Source: Oreocharis arfaki (lineage: Eukaryota > Chordata > Aves > Passeriformes > Paramythiidae). From it: DNA of 64,000 nucleotides. The position numbers were made by a program, and so were the translations under genes. Where the stretch lies: positions 62,001 to 126,000 of the forward strand of contig VZRR01010930.1 in assembly GCA_013398015.1 (NCBI GenBank). The letters run 5' to 3'. Positions 49,677-61,660 of the stretch are shown here, in pieces (the stretch's first letter is position 1; the number at the start of each line of letters is the position of its first letter). The notes below the pieces were generated by a model. The model was not told the DNA's origin and made no database searches. It saw only the letters and a list, made by a program, of their open reading frames with translations.

Positions 49677-51280
49677 CACCAAACCTTCCAAAGAGCCCAT
49701 CCATGGTCACACACACATTGAGGCCTGCCCAGCCAGCAAACATCAGCTGCTTCTGAACAGAAACTAAAAATGCTTTGCACTGTACTCTCAGTAATACAGT
49801 GCTGAAAATGAGAACATAGAAGTTAACATCCACATTCAATAGGTATTTTATCAAGGTGCATTCTTGATTTCGGGGGGAATTCAGTGCTGCAGTGAAGTGG
49901 AAAGCAATTTCAGAAGAGCTGGAGGAATTAATGTAAGGCAATGATTTGCAGCCAGCCAAGGTAGAATATTTGTGAATCAGCATTCAGGTTTCTGCCTAAA
50001 TAGGACTGAAAATATATTGAGTTTATGGCTTGTTTTTCAACCTGTTTGTACTGCAAGGGAAGGCACACCTCTTACTGGTAATATTTGGTGGAGGACTTCA
50101 CTTCTTTTAAACCCAGCTGTAGAACACAATGGTCTTTTTGGGGGCTCTTGACCCATTTTTTGAGCTCAATCTAATGAAAATCATAAATGCTGAACCTGTT
50201 CCTGGTTTTTCAGAACTCACCCAGATGAAAATTTCAGGGCCCGCTGGAAGGATTTGAAACACCCCAAACAACCAGGCTCCTACACTTCAAATCCTCTCAA
50301 TTAGACCAATATTTGAGCTGATATGAGCAGAAATTTTCCAGAGAAAACTGCTCTGAGAGATCCCTGTGGAATTCTGTGCGACTGGAGCCCCCATCCATGC
50401 TGCCAGCCTCAAGTAATGATGCGAAAGTGCCTGCCCAACATAAAGATTTATCAAATGCTTGGACAGGCCGGGCTGGTGATGGCTCAGCTGAAGTTTAGTG
50501 GTTTGCTTTTAAAATGGGCCCTGTTAGTCAGGCAAAAGGAGTAAACAGCTGGTCTGTAATTTGCCGCACATTAATTGGATTCTAAAGAAAGACTTCTGCC
50601 TCAAACCCAGGCTCCTGATGGGCACCTATCATTAATCTCAGAAAAAGGCAAAGCCAAGGAGTTTTCCAACCAAGAATTGTCTTCTCCTTTCCTGAGAATC
50701 GCCCTCCATCTTCTGCAAGGGTGCAGCAAAATCTGAGCTGGGGTCAAACCACAGCAGCAGAAGCAGAGAAGTGAAAGAAGAGCACAGGGGAAAGTTTATT
50801 TTCTCATTACTCACCCTGGTCTTTCTGTGTGGACAAACTGCAGCACCAGCAAGTATTCACCAGAAGGCTTCTGAAGGATGACCAAATGTGTGTGATGAAA
50901 CGTTTAACACAAAGTGGCTGTTAGAAATAAGGAAGAAAGAGAAGAGAAACCACACATATGCACACATAAAATCCACTTCCAGAGTGAGTCAAGAAATTCA
51001 AGAAGCAAACTACCTTAATGGAGTTATTTGTTTGTTCTCTGGTTCAGTTTCTAATATGAGGGATAGAAAAAAAAGTCTTTACAAAGTTCAAGGTGGGTGG
51101 AGGGGTAGAGCTGGGATCTGGGCTGCATGAGTGCTATAATGTACAATAAGATCATTAAAACTCTTTGCAGCCGGGTTCCCTCCCATTTTCAGTGCACAAT
51201 TTCAGGCATTCAGAGGGAGAGCACGAACCCACCAAGGGAGCAGCCATTCTGCAAAGAGTTTTCTGCATTGCCGTGGAGCT
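49677..51280. other. Non-coding, nothing recognised
   Basis: Unique sequence between the CR1 copy and the 40-bp duplication. Short frames only. No recognisable gene or RNA. Confidence 0.55.
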
Positions 51281-51360
51281 CAGTGTCCTCCTCAGCACAT
51301 CCACCACTTCCCTTTGCATCCAGTGTCCTCCTCAGCACATCCACCACTTCCATTTGCATC
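51281..51360. repeat. 40-bp tandem duplication, two units with one mismatch
   Basis: The unit beginning cagtgtcctcctcagcacat is repeated directly at 51321. The two 40-bp copies differ only near their ends (ccctttgcatc versus ccatttgcatc). High identity indicates a young duplication. Both units lie inside mutually overlapping frames that show no domain. Confidence 0.97.
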
Positions 51361-52499
51361 CTTTTTTCATCCCTTTTCCTCCAAGCAGCCTGCTCACGGC
51401 TTATCTTCAAGAGCCTTCTAAAAACAGAGCCCAGGGGATGTCACAGCCTCGAGGCAGCAGTCAGCACTTCATCCTCCACAGCCTCTCCGGGCTGGGCCTT
51501 CTCAAGGAAAACCCTGGTGGGGGCCAGAACCTCGGGCGTGCTCTGGGAAGTGTATCAGGTGCCACAGGAAAACGGGAAGAGCTTTGGAGAACAGGGAGGT
51601 GTCTGCAAAATGAGAAGTGCTGCCCACTCAGAGGCTGCAGAGCTACTCCACGGCACCCACTTGGGCAGCAGGTGAATGTCAGACATCAAGAGCCGTGAGG
51701 TGGCTTTTCTTTCCTTCCTAAATTTATACCAGGGAAGGCTGATTGGAAGGGCTGACTGGAGTCAGGAAGAATTCAGTGGGGGGTTAGTGAAAGCTGCTTT
51801 CATCTAGTCTGGCTCAGGGAGGGTGTCAAAGCTGAGCTGCAAAGTTATTCCTCTCCTAAACTCCACAGACAGCTTTTTTCTGGTGCATCCCATCCCTCCT
51901 GCACGGCCCTTTTGCAGTTCCAGCCTGGTGCTCCCACACAGCTCTGCCTGCCCTTGGGAAGGCCAGGATTAAGGATCCCAGCTCGTGTCAAAATGGGCAG
52001 GAACACCGGGATCCTTTGAGAACAAACAAGGCTTAAAAAAAACCCCAAACAGATAAAAAGAGCACCAAGAAATTCCACTGTGCATGTGATGTAAATTCAG
52101 GCAGATCTGAGCACAGTTTTCCAGCTCTTGGGATGCTTGTGGGTTTATAAAACTCCAGCTCCTGGAGCCCTGTGATTCTTTGAGAATAACAGCTGGCATT
52201 AAAAAATAACAACAATTAAAAAAAAAATTCAAAGGGGTTTGAAGATGAGTTGAAATGCCCGAGCAATAAACATTCAGGATTCAGAGAGCAACAAAAATAA
52301 TCCATAGAGAGAATTCTGGAACTCCCTTGATTTCCATTTTGGGGACTTGTGCCACTGGTTTTTATCACACGGGACAGGTATCCATTTGCTTGTATAACTC
52401 CCTTTCTCCTCCCAAAATTCTCATGCAAAGCCATTATTCCTGACACAGGGAAGGAACACGGTTGATTGAGATGTATGAATCCCAACTTGTTTCTAAAAC
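51361..52499. other. Non-coding, nothing recognised
   Basis: Unique sequence. Overlapping frames at 51127-51698 on + are in different phases and have no domain. A-rich run near 52200-52230. Confidence 0.5.
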
Positions 52500-52850
52500 G
52501 GGGGCAAGGCACGGTATTGTACCTTTCAGAAGTACAGCCTGCACTTATTTATAAATTAGAACTAATTACAGGTAACCTGTCTTTGGCAGAAGTAAAAAGA
52601 AAAACCCAATTTTCCAACCTTGGCAGATGTTTCAGTGTCTTCCCATTATGATCTCAGTTGGCTTTATCAAGTGATACCACATTATAATTAGCTGAGGTAA
52701 ATGCTCCAATTCAAAGGAGGATGCCCAAGAGCGGGAGCTGGAGCTGCAGAAGCCTCAAGCAAAGAAGCTAATAAATGATCCTATTTCAATTAGGCAATTA
52801 TGTGTGAAAGAGCTGAGAGAGCTGGACTGGAGACAGCATTTCTTAATGGG
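52500..52850. promoter_or_regulatory. Candidate conserved non-coding element
   Basis: TAATTA at 52563-52568, TAATTAG at 52685-52691 and caattaggcaattatg near 52788 occur together with an NFI-like half-site (ccttggcag near 52618). No transposon similarity and no frames of note. This is inference from motif density only. Confidence 0.25.
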
Positions 52851-53035
52851 TTGTTCAGCACTCAGGGCTCTTAAGCAGGATGTGTCCTAGGAAAAATGAG
52901 AGCGTTTTTTGTTCTAGGAAAAGAATTTTCGCTGTATTTGAAATGTGTTTTGAGTCCCCCTTCTCACAAACTGCACTGAGTGTATCTGGGTCAAGCATGA
53001 GAAAAGGTTGCTTAATTTATTCTTACATTTTTACC

Positions 53036-53071
53036 AAAAAAAAAAGCTTTCTTCAATGTCTTTTTTTTTTT
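53036..53071. repeat. Poly-A / poly-T inverted repeat (A10, 15-nt spacer, T11)
   Basis: A10 is followed by gctttcttcaatgtc and T11. The order is opposite to that at 45089 and 48917. Confidence 0.95.
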
Positions 53072-53790
53072 GGAGGCAAGGTTTACATATGAGAATAAAC
53101 ATCCATATTGCATGTTTTAATTGCCTCCTGGCTCAAGAATATTCAGCCTCCCTGACAAAACAGAGACATTTCTGAGGCTGCTATAAAATCCCAAAATATG
53201 AAATCTTTACACATTCCACAGCACACTTCTGGCCTTTGCAGGAACGACTTCTAAGCTTCAGTATTTTAAATGCTTCCCGTGAGATTACTATTATCATAAA
53301 ACAAAGCCAAACAGGCTCTTGGGGAACACTTAAGGGGCTAGAAAAAACTCGTTTCTCCCATAAAATACCTGTACAAGTCCCAGGTCCACCTGAGTAATCG
53401 GAACTTGTGGATCCAGGCGTAGGCTGGGAAAGCAGCAGGAGGAGTGGGCACCCACTCCTGGCTTTTCACCACGTCTTGGTCGATGTCTTGCATTGATAAT
53501 GGAAGAAATTGCTGAGCTGCCTCTGAAAATTTCAGTTATTTCACTCCCCATGCAGGTTTGATGCCTCCCTGCTGACGCTCCAAAAAGGGATCTCAGTTCT
53601 TGAGTGTGGTTCCTCGGAGTTATTGCTGGTGCCACTCCACTGATTGTGGTAATATTAATTATGATGGTGATGGAAATGGTAATGAAAAATGCTGGTGTGC
53701 ACAGGGCATGGTCTTCATGGGGGAGATTCTCTTAGTGGCTACAGCCTTTTAGAGGAGACCTTTTGTTATTTTTGTGGTGTTATTCCCATG
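53072..53790. other. Non-coding, nothing recognised
   Basis: Unique sequence before the CR1 copy. No gene features are recognised. Confidence 0.55.
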
Positions 53791-54232
53791 GGCTGGAGCA
53801 TGTCCAGGGAAGGGAACAGAGCTGGGAAGGGGCTGGAGCCCCAGGAGCGGCTGAGGGAGCTGGGAAAGGGGCTCAGCCTGGAGCAAAGGAGGCTCAGGGG
53901 GGACCTTGTGGCTCTGCACAACTCCCTGACAGGAGGGGGCAGCCGGGGGGGGGTCGGGCTCTGCTGCCAGGGAACAGGGACAGAAGGAGAGGGAACGGCC
54001 TCAGGCTGGGCCAGGGGAGGCTCAGGTTGGACATCAGCAGGAATTTCCCCATGGAAAGGGTGCTCAGGCCTTGGAACTGCCCAGGGAGGTTTGGAGTGCC
54101 CATCCCTGGAGGTGCCCAAGGAAGGGCTGGAGGTGGCACTCAGTGCTCCGGGCTGGGGACAAGGTGGGGATGGGGCACAGCTTGGACTCAGTGACCTTGG
54201 AGCTCTTTTCCAACTCAAATGATTCTGTGATT
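53791..54232 (+). mobile_element. CR1 LINE, 5'-truncated ~440-bp copy, plus orientation
   Basis: Read 5' to 3' it contains ggctggagcatgtccaggga, then ctgagggagctgggaaaggg, caaaggaggctcagggggga, acatcagcaggaatttcccc, catccctggaggtgcccaag, and the terminal ctcttttccaactcaaatga with a short attctgtgattt tail. The order and terminal tail identify CR1. Two long opposing frames (53689-54222 on +, 53766-54320 on -) come from its GC-rich sequence and are not host genes. Its 5' break falls at almost the same CR1 position as the copy at 35195-35640. Confidence 0.96.
54150..54175 (+). other. G-quadruplex motif inside the CR1 copy
   Basis: Runs GGG, GGGG, GGGG and GGGG are separated by loops of 2-7 nt within the CR1 3' region. 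A 9-base G run also lies at 53945-53953. Confidence 0.6.
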
Positions 54233-57200
54233 TAAAACAAAGTTTATCCAGCCAAATAATGCATTGGCTCCTTTTCATCCAAAGGAAAAGTTGGTGGGAA
54301 CTGCTGAGCACCCTCAGCAAGCACAGCTGGGGCTGTTTGCCAGCCCTGGCACAGCCCTTGGGTGTCCTTGTGCCTGCTGAAGGAGGTTTGAGAAAAGCAG
54401 GAGGGCTGCTGAGGCTGGGTCAAGCCTGGCCCATTTGCACCTCATTTTTTTTTGGCCCAAGAAAGAAGAAGAACCCCCAGGTATCAGTTCAGGGCCCATC
54501 CCAGGAGCTCTGAGCCCTCTGGAATCCTCCCCTTCGCTCTCCCGACAGTATAAGCAGCAAGTCTGAGTGAAGTACCTAAACAGAGATGGCAAAAATACTC
54601 CCCCTGCATCTCCCTTCAATGCCCCTGGGCCAAAACGTTCCCTGAGATTTAATCTAGACCGAAATAAAGCCTGGCTGTTTGATGCTATAAAACAAACGTG
54701 GCAGCTCTTTGACAAGACTAACAATAGGTCAGGCTTATTTGTAGAGAGGGAATGCTAACATTAGCTTGGGTCTGTAATAAACTGCTTTATAAACAGCTAC
54801 TTTTCCAAACTGATTGCATTTGAAATGCTGCACGTTCACTTGACCTCCGTCCTCTTTGGGGTTAAGTACATCCTTGGGCTAGAGTTTAACACAGCACTTT
54901 GGGAATGTAAAGACTTAGGGTGCCTTTGGCCTTTCTGCCAGCCCCATAATCTGCTTACAAGCTCGTCCTGAACTTTGACCCTTTGGAAAAACGTTTGCTC
55001 CACTTCAGCAGGGACATTCTGGCTCTGTGCTGTGAGAGCCAGAGCGATGGCAGAACGTGCTGGCTTTGGGAATTTAAGGAAGCAGAGAGGGGCAGCAAGG
55101 TTTTGTCTGGTTGCAGAAGCTCTGATTCCTCCCACTGTATAGGAAATAATATCAGTGACCCACAAACCCTACAAAAGGAGGTCAGTGGTTCTGAGGCAGG
55201 GCACAGAGGGCCAAGCTCCGTCCCCTGCTCTGATGGGAACCAAAGGCTCACAATGCAGCCCAAGATAAGGCTGCATTTCCCAGCAGAGAGCACAGCACAT
55301 CTCCCTCACCCCTGCCTTTCACACTGGCATTTCTCCTGTTCTCCACCTGCCTGTACCTGGTATTGCCCAGGAAATGCACCCCAGGTTTCCCTGCACTGCA
55401 GACAGACACATTTAGGTGGGAAATGGAACACTCCTCTCTGTTTTTGTCTGAGCACAGTGGTGGTGTTGCTCATCTTTCCTCTCTCACACATCCACCCATC
55501 ATGACCAAGGGCTCCGGCTGTGGCCTGGGATTGTGAGCAGCTCCATTTTGCAGGGGAATGGCTTTCCCTGCTGGGCTGGTGATGGAAGGTCCTTCTGGAT
55601 GCTCTCCTAGGACCTGGAGAAGAATAAAGAAGGATTTCTGAGAGGTTGGAGTTACGATTTATTTTCCTACGGGTTTTTTGTTGCCAGGGATTCCCACCCG
55701 ATTTTCTCAAGCGATGACTGCATTTCAACTTGTTTCTTGTAATAGACATCCTGAGGCCCTGAAGTTGCCCAGACTGTATTCCCAACTCACACACACTTTT
55801 GTATCCAAATACCACCAGAATGACAAAACCCAGAGAGCATTCCTGAGACGGCTTTTGTGCCACGACTACAGTCCGTGCTCGAGAACGTCGGAAACCTGAG
55901 CACGGGACCTGCTGCCTCCTCCATCTGCACTGCCTCCTGTGCAGAGCGTGTCATCTTCGCCACGAGGGATGTGATTGAAGAGAGAGGAGTGTAAAATAAC
56001 TTTATAATCACCTTTATTTATTTTTATTCCTGCATGGCTCGGGAGCACTTATCGGGGACCCATATTCCACAGAAGGCCTTCGCCCACAAGGCTTTACAAG
56101 CTGAGTTGTCCCATTCCATTACTAAAATCCCTCTTGACCCCTGGGCTGAAGAATTTGATACAGATTCTTTGGGGAGATTAAAATTTGGAAAGCCACAGCC
56201 CTGTTGTTACAGCTGGAGTTAGCTACAGCTCTGCTTCAGACCACTTTTGTTTTCCATAGCATTTGATTTCTCTCCCCTCCTTTCTCGCCATCACAGCCAG
56301 GGCAGAGCTCGCAGAGGGTAAACACTGCCTGGATAGAGCTCACTGGGGAAGGCAATGATCAAAACCCCAGAGGATTTCCCCACAGAAAGGCCACAGTAAT
56401 ATTTTAATCACCACCAAGTGCAGTTCTTATTGCAGTTTTTCTCTGCGTTGAGTTTGCGTCACGATGTTTTGGGATCGCTTTGTCCTCCCCGTGAGGGCAA
56501 TCGCTCAGTGAGATCTCCCTGGCTTTATCTTGATTTTTTGTTATATTTTCTCTCCCCTGCCCAGCTCAGGAGCAGAGTGACAGAGCAGCTTTGGTGGACA
56601 TTGGTGTCCAGACAGGGTCAAGCACCACAGTCTCACTTATTCCTAAATTAACAAACGTCATTTTTGACACATCCTTTAGGAAAGCTCCGCGTTAGAACTC
56701 CCTCCCGTAGATAGAAACGTATCTGTGATGGTGGCACTGGGAAATTCACACTGAGAGCACTGGGACCTCTGAGTTGTCCAACCCAACACTCCTGACAGGT
56801 GAATCCTTGCACAGATATTGATATGAAAGCTAAAAATATTTGAGATGGTCTGCACCAAATCCCATCCAATTCCATCAAACCCTGCTCTAAGCCTGTGGAC
56901 AATCTGGAATAAAGTGAACAGGGGCAATATTCCTGGGAGCTCCCAGACAGAATTCTGTATTCTATGGTTGGAGGATAAACCTGTCCAGAAGACACAAAAT
57001 TAGCATTTAAACCCAAGACAAAATCACTTCCAGATGACAAAAAATCGGTATTCCACCTATAAATTCGCTGCTGGCTCCATCAGATGTTTTGCATCCCTCC
57101 CTGCTAAGTGCATCTGACAAGACAATATATAAAAATAAAATAAAATTAATGTATTCCATAAGCTGCCTGCACCTCCCTCTTTTACAGGAGATAGCCTCCA

Positions 57201-58097
57201 GGAGTTTGGGTGTGCCCAGGAAAAACAAAGAGAGAAAAATCCTTCATTACTCCGTATCAAAAGGGTGTAGGGCACCCTTTTTTTTTTTCTCCTCAGGATG
57301 GCAGACATACATATAATGTATAACAATTCCTATTTATTCCTCTCTTATGGCAGAACAATTCCATCTCATTGGTATCACAAAAGGCAGCAGCGGTTCCGTT
57401 CCAAGCCTCAGCTTCTCATTTATCTCATTTGGTGGCTGGTGAAGATAACTTCGAGGCAAAGTCGTGCTGGCCAAACTCAGCAGAGACAACTTTCCACCAG
57501 GACCCGAAGGCTAAATATTTCCACTGATTTCCACAAGAAGCAGCTCTTTATGAGGCCCAGACCATTCACTTTGCAAGAGCAATGGTGGAAACATTTTGAG
57601 TCGCCCAGGATCTCTGCCAGAAGCCCGTGATGGACAGGTCCCAGCAGTGTCTATGGTCTGACTTGGCTTCCTTTGGCTGCCACCAGCCCATTTTCATTTG
57701 TCTTCGTTTGGGTTTGGCTACGGTGCAAAATTCTACATCTTTTCCAAACCTCCTGCATCTCACAAAATAAGCAGGCCTTTTCCTCAAATAGACTCTTGTA
57801 CAAGGAGAAATGTCAGTATGGTTTTAGAAATGACCCATTAATGTCTTTTCAAGTAAAATCCTCACATTCTTTTCAATTACACTCCCAATCCATCTCATTT
57901 GTTCCTTGCAAACCTTTCTATGAGCTGCTGCTGAGTGAAGAATATCTGGGAAATACACCCTGAGAACCTTCTATGCCTTCCTGAGTAGAGTTCGTGCTCT
58001 ACTGCAGATTAATTTTGAGATTTCTTTTTCCATTTTCTGTCTACCACTGCTGGATCAGGAAGAACTTTATTTTTCATCACGAACAACAACTATCCAA
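54233..58097. other. Non-coding, nothing recognised
   Basis: Unique DNA. The longest frames (54983-55504 on +, 55306-55863 on -) overlap on opposite strands and show no domain. No RNA gene or transposon is recognised. Confidence 0.5.
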
Positions 58098-58176
58098 CAG
58101 CAGAAATATACGTTAGATATAATACTGGTAGAATAACAGTGGAAATATATATTAGATGAAATACTAGAAGCAAACC
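58098..58176. repeat. Imperfect 39-bp tandem duplication
   Basis: Segments starting agaaatatacgttagatata and ggaaatatatattagatgaa are offset by 39 bp and align through aatactggtagaa versus aatactagaagca. Several mismatches indicate an older event. Confidence 0.8.
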
Positions 58177-59768
58177 AATGGAGAAATATCCCTGCCTACA
58201 AGATTCAAACAATTCTGGGAACTGAACCCTTTTGCGAAAAATCAAGATCTGGGATAGCTCACAATCACCAAGACAGGACTAACAAAGAAACTGTGTGATA
58301 TGAACTGGTGAGGAATGCTTTCTTGGATCTCTAAAAACACCAAAGAAGTCACATCAAAGCTACCGAAATCTCCACTCCTAGTTCGTAGGGACAATTTTGT
58401 ATTTTAAAGAGTGGCTAAATAATTCAGCCCGATCGCTGCTGGTGCCACCACGAGCACTTTGCAGCACGTGGGGTCAGTTTTTTGCCTTTATTTGCAGCTG
58501 TTTTGGTGAAACACAAGCCACCGTGAGAAGAATCTTTCCTTGCCAAACCCCAGATCACCCCACAGGGACCACACCGCACCGGGTAAGAGCCACCATCCCA
58601 TTCCCAAGGCTGACTACGGGGCTGTGGTGTCTCCTGACTGGTAAATATCTAAATTACTGCAACAACTTGGAATATCTCAGACGTAGCTGCTCAATTAATC
58701 TTCCCAGATTGTCAAACCACCCCGTGGCAGAACAAATTTGGCACCAAATTTGTCGAAGTGACAGGGCTTTGTTTCCAAGAGTCAGGAAGGAGAACACGTT
58801 AGCAACAACAAAAGGTGAAATATCAAAGGTTCTCTGCAGTTAGCAGCTTTAAAGCTTTCTCATAAAACCATCCTGTGGCCCTGCAGACAAAATGGTGATG
58901 TTTCAATCATGTCATTACCTGAGGCAGAGTACAATTTTTTAAAATTATTCTTCCCCTCTGCTTTCAAAAGGTTTGTTCTCAAGTGGGAGGAGAAGCGGCT
59001 GAGTAGTGGGAAGGGCGTGTGCAGCCCTACCATGAAAAGTACATTTCAATACACATAAATACACCCAAAAGCTTTCTGAACGTTGCAACATCCCAGACAC
59101 CGCTGCTCCCGAGCAGAGCATGAAAGAAGAACAACCCTAAATCAGATAAATCCCACAGTAAATCAGGTTCAGGGGAGACGAGAGGGGAACAGACTCTGCT
59201 TTAGTCAAGTGCTGGGAGTCAAAAGCAGGGAGTGGGGTGGGAACCAGTTCTCCTGTTCCATGCTGGCACGAAGCTGGCCCTGGAGGGGCCTGCTGGCTTT
59301 CACCCTGGGTGGGAAGGGGAGACATCCAAACCCTCCTGTCTGAGCCTCGTTTTCTCCCATTTGTGGTGAAGTTAATTCCTAACAGCAAGAATTATCCCTG
59401 GTCAGACAGGCTGTCCATTTCCATAGAAATTTTGGGTACAGGAAACTGGCAGTTTCTCATGAAAAGCACCCCTAAAATCCCCAACATCAGCCAGGAAACA
59501 TTTCTTTTTCTTTCCTCTCTGGCATTGTGATCTTCAGCGAGTTCATTTAATTGTCCTTGGGTTTCCCCAGTGATAAAAACCAAGTAATAACAACAATAAC
59601 ATTCACTTCTTTGAGGTCCTGGAGAAAATTTACTCTGCAAATTAACATAATTTTCCTGCCATTTTCTGCTATTAAGGTTGGGTTTTTCCTTGGAGAAAGG
59701 TTAACTGGGGCTGCAAGCACAAGCTCTGACCCAAACTCGGCAGAACATGGCCCAGGCTGCATCATAGC
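58177..59768. other. Non-coding, nothing recognised
   Basis: Unique sequence. The 148-codon + frame at 58397-58843 has no recognisable domain and no acceptor at its start. Treated as chance. Confidence 0.5.
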
Positions 59769-60000
59769 CCCAAGCTGCAGCAGGAGAGGGTCAGGCTGGA
59801 CATCAGGAGGAATTTCTTCATGGAAAGAGGTGTTAAACATTGGAAGGGGCTGCCCAGGAGGCTGGAGGAATCTGGAGGTGTCCAAGGAAGGCCTGGTCAT
59901 GACACTCAGTGCTCTGAGCTGGGTGACAATGTGAGGATTGGTCACAGGTTGGATTTTATGGCCTTGGAGGCCTTTTCCAACCTCAGGGATTCTGGGATCA
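59769..60000 (+). mobile_element. CR1 LINE 3' fragment, plus orientation
   Basis: It contains agggtcaggctggacatcag, gaggaatttcttcatggaaa, ttggaaggggctgcccagga, and terminal ggccttttccaacctcaggg with an attctgggatca tail. This is the last ~230 bp of CR1 in plus orientation. The overlapping frames at 59547-59945 on - and 59551-59934 on + are not host genes. Confidence 0.93.
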
Positions 60001-61257
60001 TTATTTGCCGATTAATAAAGCCTTGCCCACACCCCAGGGCTCTGCTGAGGGCCAACGGGTGCCCAGCACGGAGCGAGGAGCCCAGATTCCCTTCAGAGCT
60101 TCATGCAGTTCTTCTGCCCCCAAAATGAGGTGCTCACAAAGCCTCTCAGTGGGGGGACACTGGGGGGCTTTGTCACATCGGGTATTTCTTTTTAAAAACA
60201 GGGCAACCCCATCCTTAAAGCCTCACCCATGAGGGATGCTGCTGGTCTGCATCACCCCCCAGCTGGAAGTGCCACTGAGGCTGGGCTGTGCCCACTGCAG
60301 GGACAGCACGAGGTATTATCTACCAGGAGCACACAGCCACAAGCTCTAATAGCTCCCAGCTGTTCTCTGAGGGGCAGAAATGACTTTATTCCCAGTTTAT
60401 TGAAGTATAACAGAGGCCTAAATCCTCAGAGGTATTAGGAGTTAAGGCAGGTTGAACTCGGCTGCTGTGGGGCACGCACGCTCTGGGTGAGCCAGGCGTC
60501 ACACAGGCACTCGGAGGAGCAGCAGAAAACCAAATTTTGGGCCTGCTTTCGCCTCTCTTGAGCATGTCTTCTGCTTAGCTAGTGCTTGGTCCTGGGCTTA
60601 GGGCTAGGGAACTCCCGAGCCAGCATTCCAGAGGAAAATGCACTTGGATTTCTGCACAGAGCGTAGAGGAGCAAGGAGGAAATTCCGCTTCTCGTCACGT
60701 TTTTGAGTTACCTCTTGGTTTGGGTTATCACAGCACCGGGGAGGTGCAGAAGAGCTGGAAGAAGAACAGGGAGGAAAATCATCCCAGCAAAGAGCTGAGG
60801 GGCTGATTCCTGGGCAAAGCGAGCTGCAAGTTTAGGCCAGGAGGGCAAGAAGTGAAGGCAAAGCCTCCAGGGAGGGGCAATCCTGTGCCCCTGACCATGT
60901 CCCGTGCCCAGAGATGGGCCTGGGCACTGATCATCAGAAAGGGGACAGGGTGGTCTTGTTTGCCAAAATATGAACAACAGATTAAAAAAAAGCCAGGGAA
61001 TTGTCTGGGGGAGTATAGAGGAATCCACGTTTGGCTGTGATGCCTCAGAGGAGCATTAAATGTTTGCCACTCTGAAACGCCCCCAGGATGCAGAGGACCT
61101 CTCGTGCCAGGTGGGAGAAAGGAGTTTGATGGAAAGTGGCTTGTCCATCTTTATCTCCTGACAGTCTGTGTCGTGCCCTTCTCAATCCAGGAAGGAAAGA
61201 AGGAGACAGGATCCCAGGAAATCTCTTCTCAGGGTGGTTATGTTTGAAGTTCAATGG
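60001..61257. other. Non-coding, nothing recognised
   Basis: Unique sequence after the CR1 copy. Short frames only. Confidence 0.55.
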
Positions 61258-61327
61258 GATTTTTTTTTTTCTTTTCTCTTCTCTTCTTTTTTTTTAAAAA
61301 TTTCTTTTCTTTCTTCTTTTCCCTCTT
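61258..61327. repeat. Pyrimidine-rich T/C tract
   Basis: T-runs alternate with ttctc/tttct units, broken by ttaaaaattt. Low complexity with no further structure. Confidence 0.85.
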
Positions 61328-61339
61328 GGCGTGTGACTT

Positions 61340-61660
61340 TTTCATGTTGAACTAAGGGGGTCTAATGAATGGAAAACTGAAATTGGAGGATTTTCATTAT
61401 TTAAGGAAATTAACCTCATTTAAAGGAAATGAGTGTTCAGAGGCAGAAAGGAAAGTCATAATTTAAATTATATCAGAAGCTGGTTTTCCTTATGTAACAT
61501 ATTATTAAACAGTGGGGAAAAGCTTTCACTAGGCAGCCTCAGGGAGCACTCAGCAACTATAAAGAGGGTTCACATGCATGGCTCTAATATGTTAATAAAT
61601 TATGCTAATTACAAGCAAGGGATTAGAGAAGGGGAAATCAAATAATGGTGCAGTAACTGG
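61340..61660. promoter_or_regulatory. AT-rich candidate conserved non-coding element
   Basis: Contains gttaataaattatgctaatt with TAATTAC at 61606-61612, cattatttaaggaaattaac and atatcagaagctgg. No repeat similarity and no long frames. Candidate enhancer by texture only. Confidence 0.25.

Noticed and set aside
49375..49983. 202-codon minus frame
   Set aside because: It overlaps a CR1 copy for half its length and continues into unrelated DNA without a domain.
53689..54320. Opposing 177- and 184-codon frames
   Set aside because: They lie over the CR1 copy at 53791-54232 and reflect its GC-rich sequence, not the CR1 reverse transcriptase, which is absent from this truncated 3' part.
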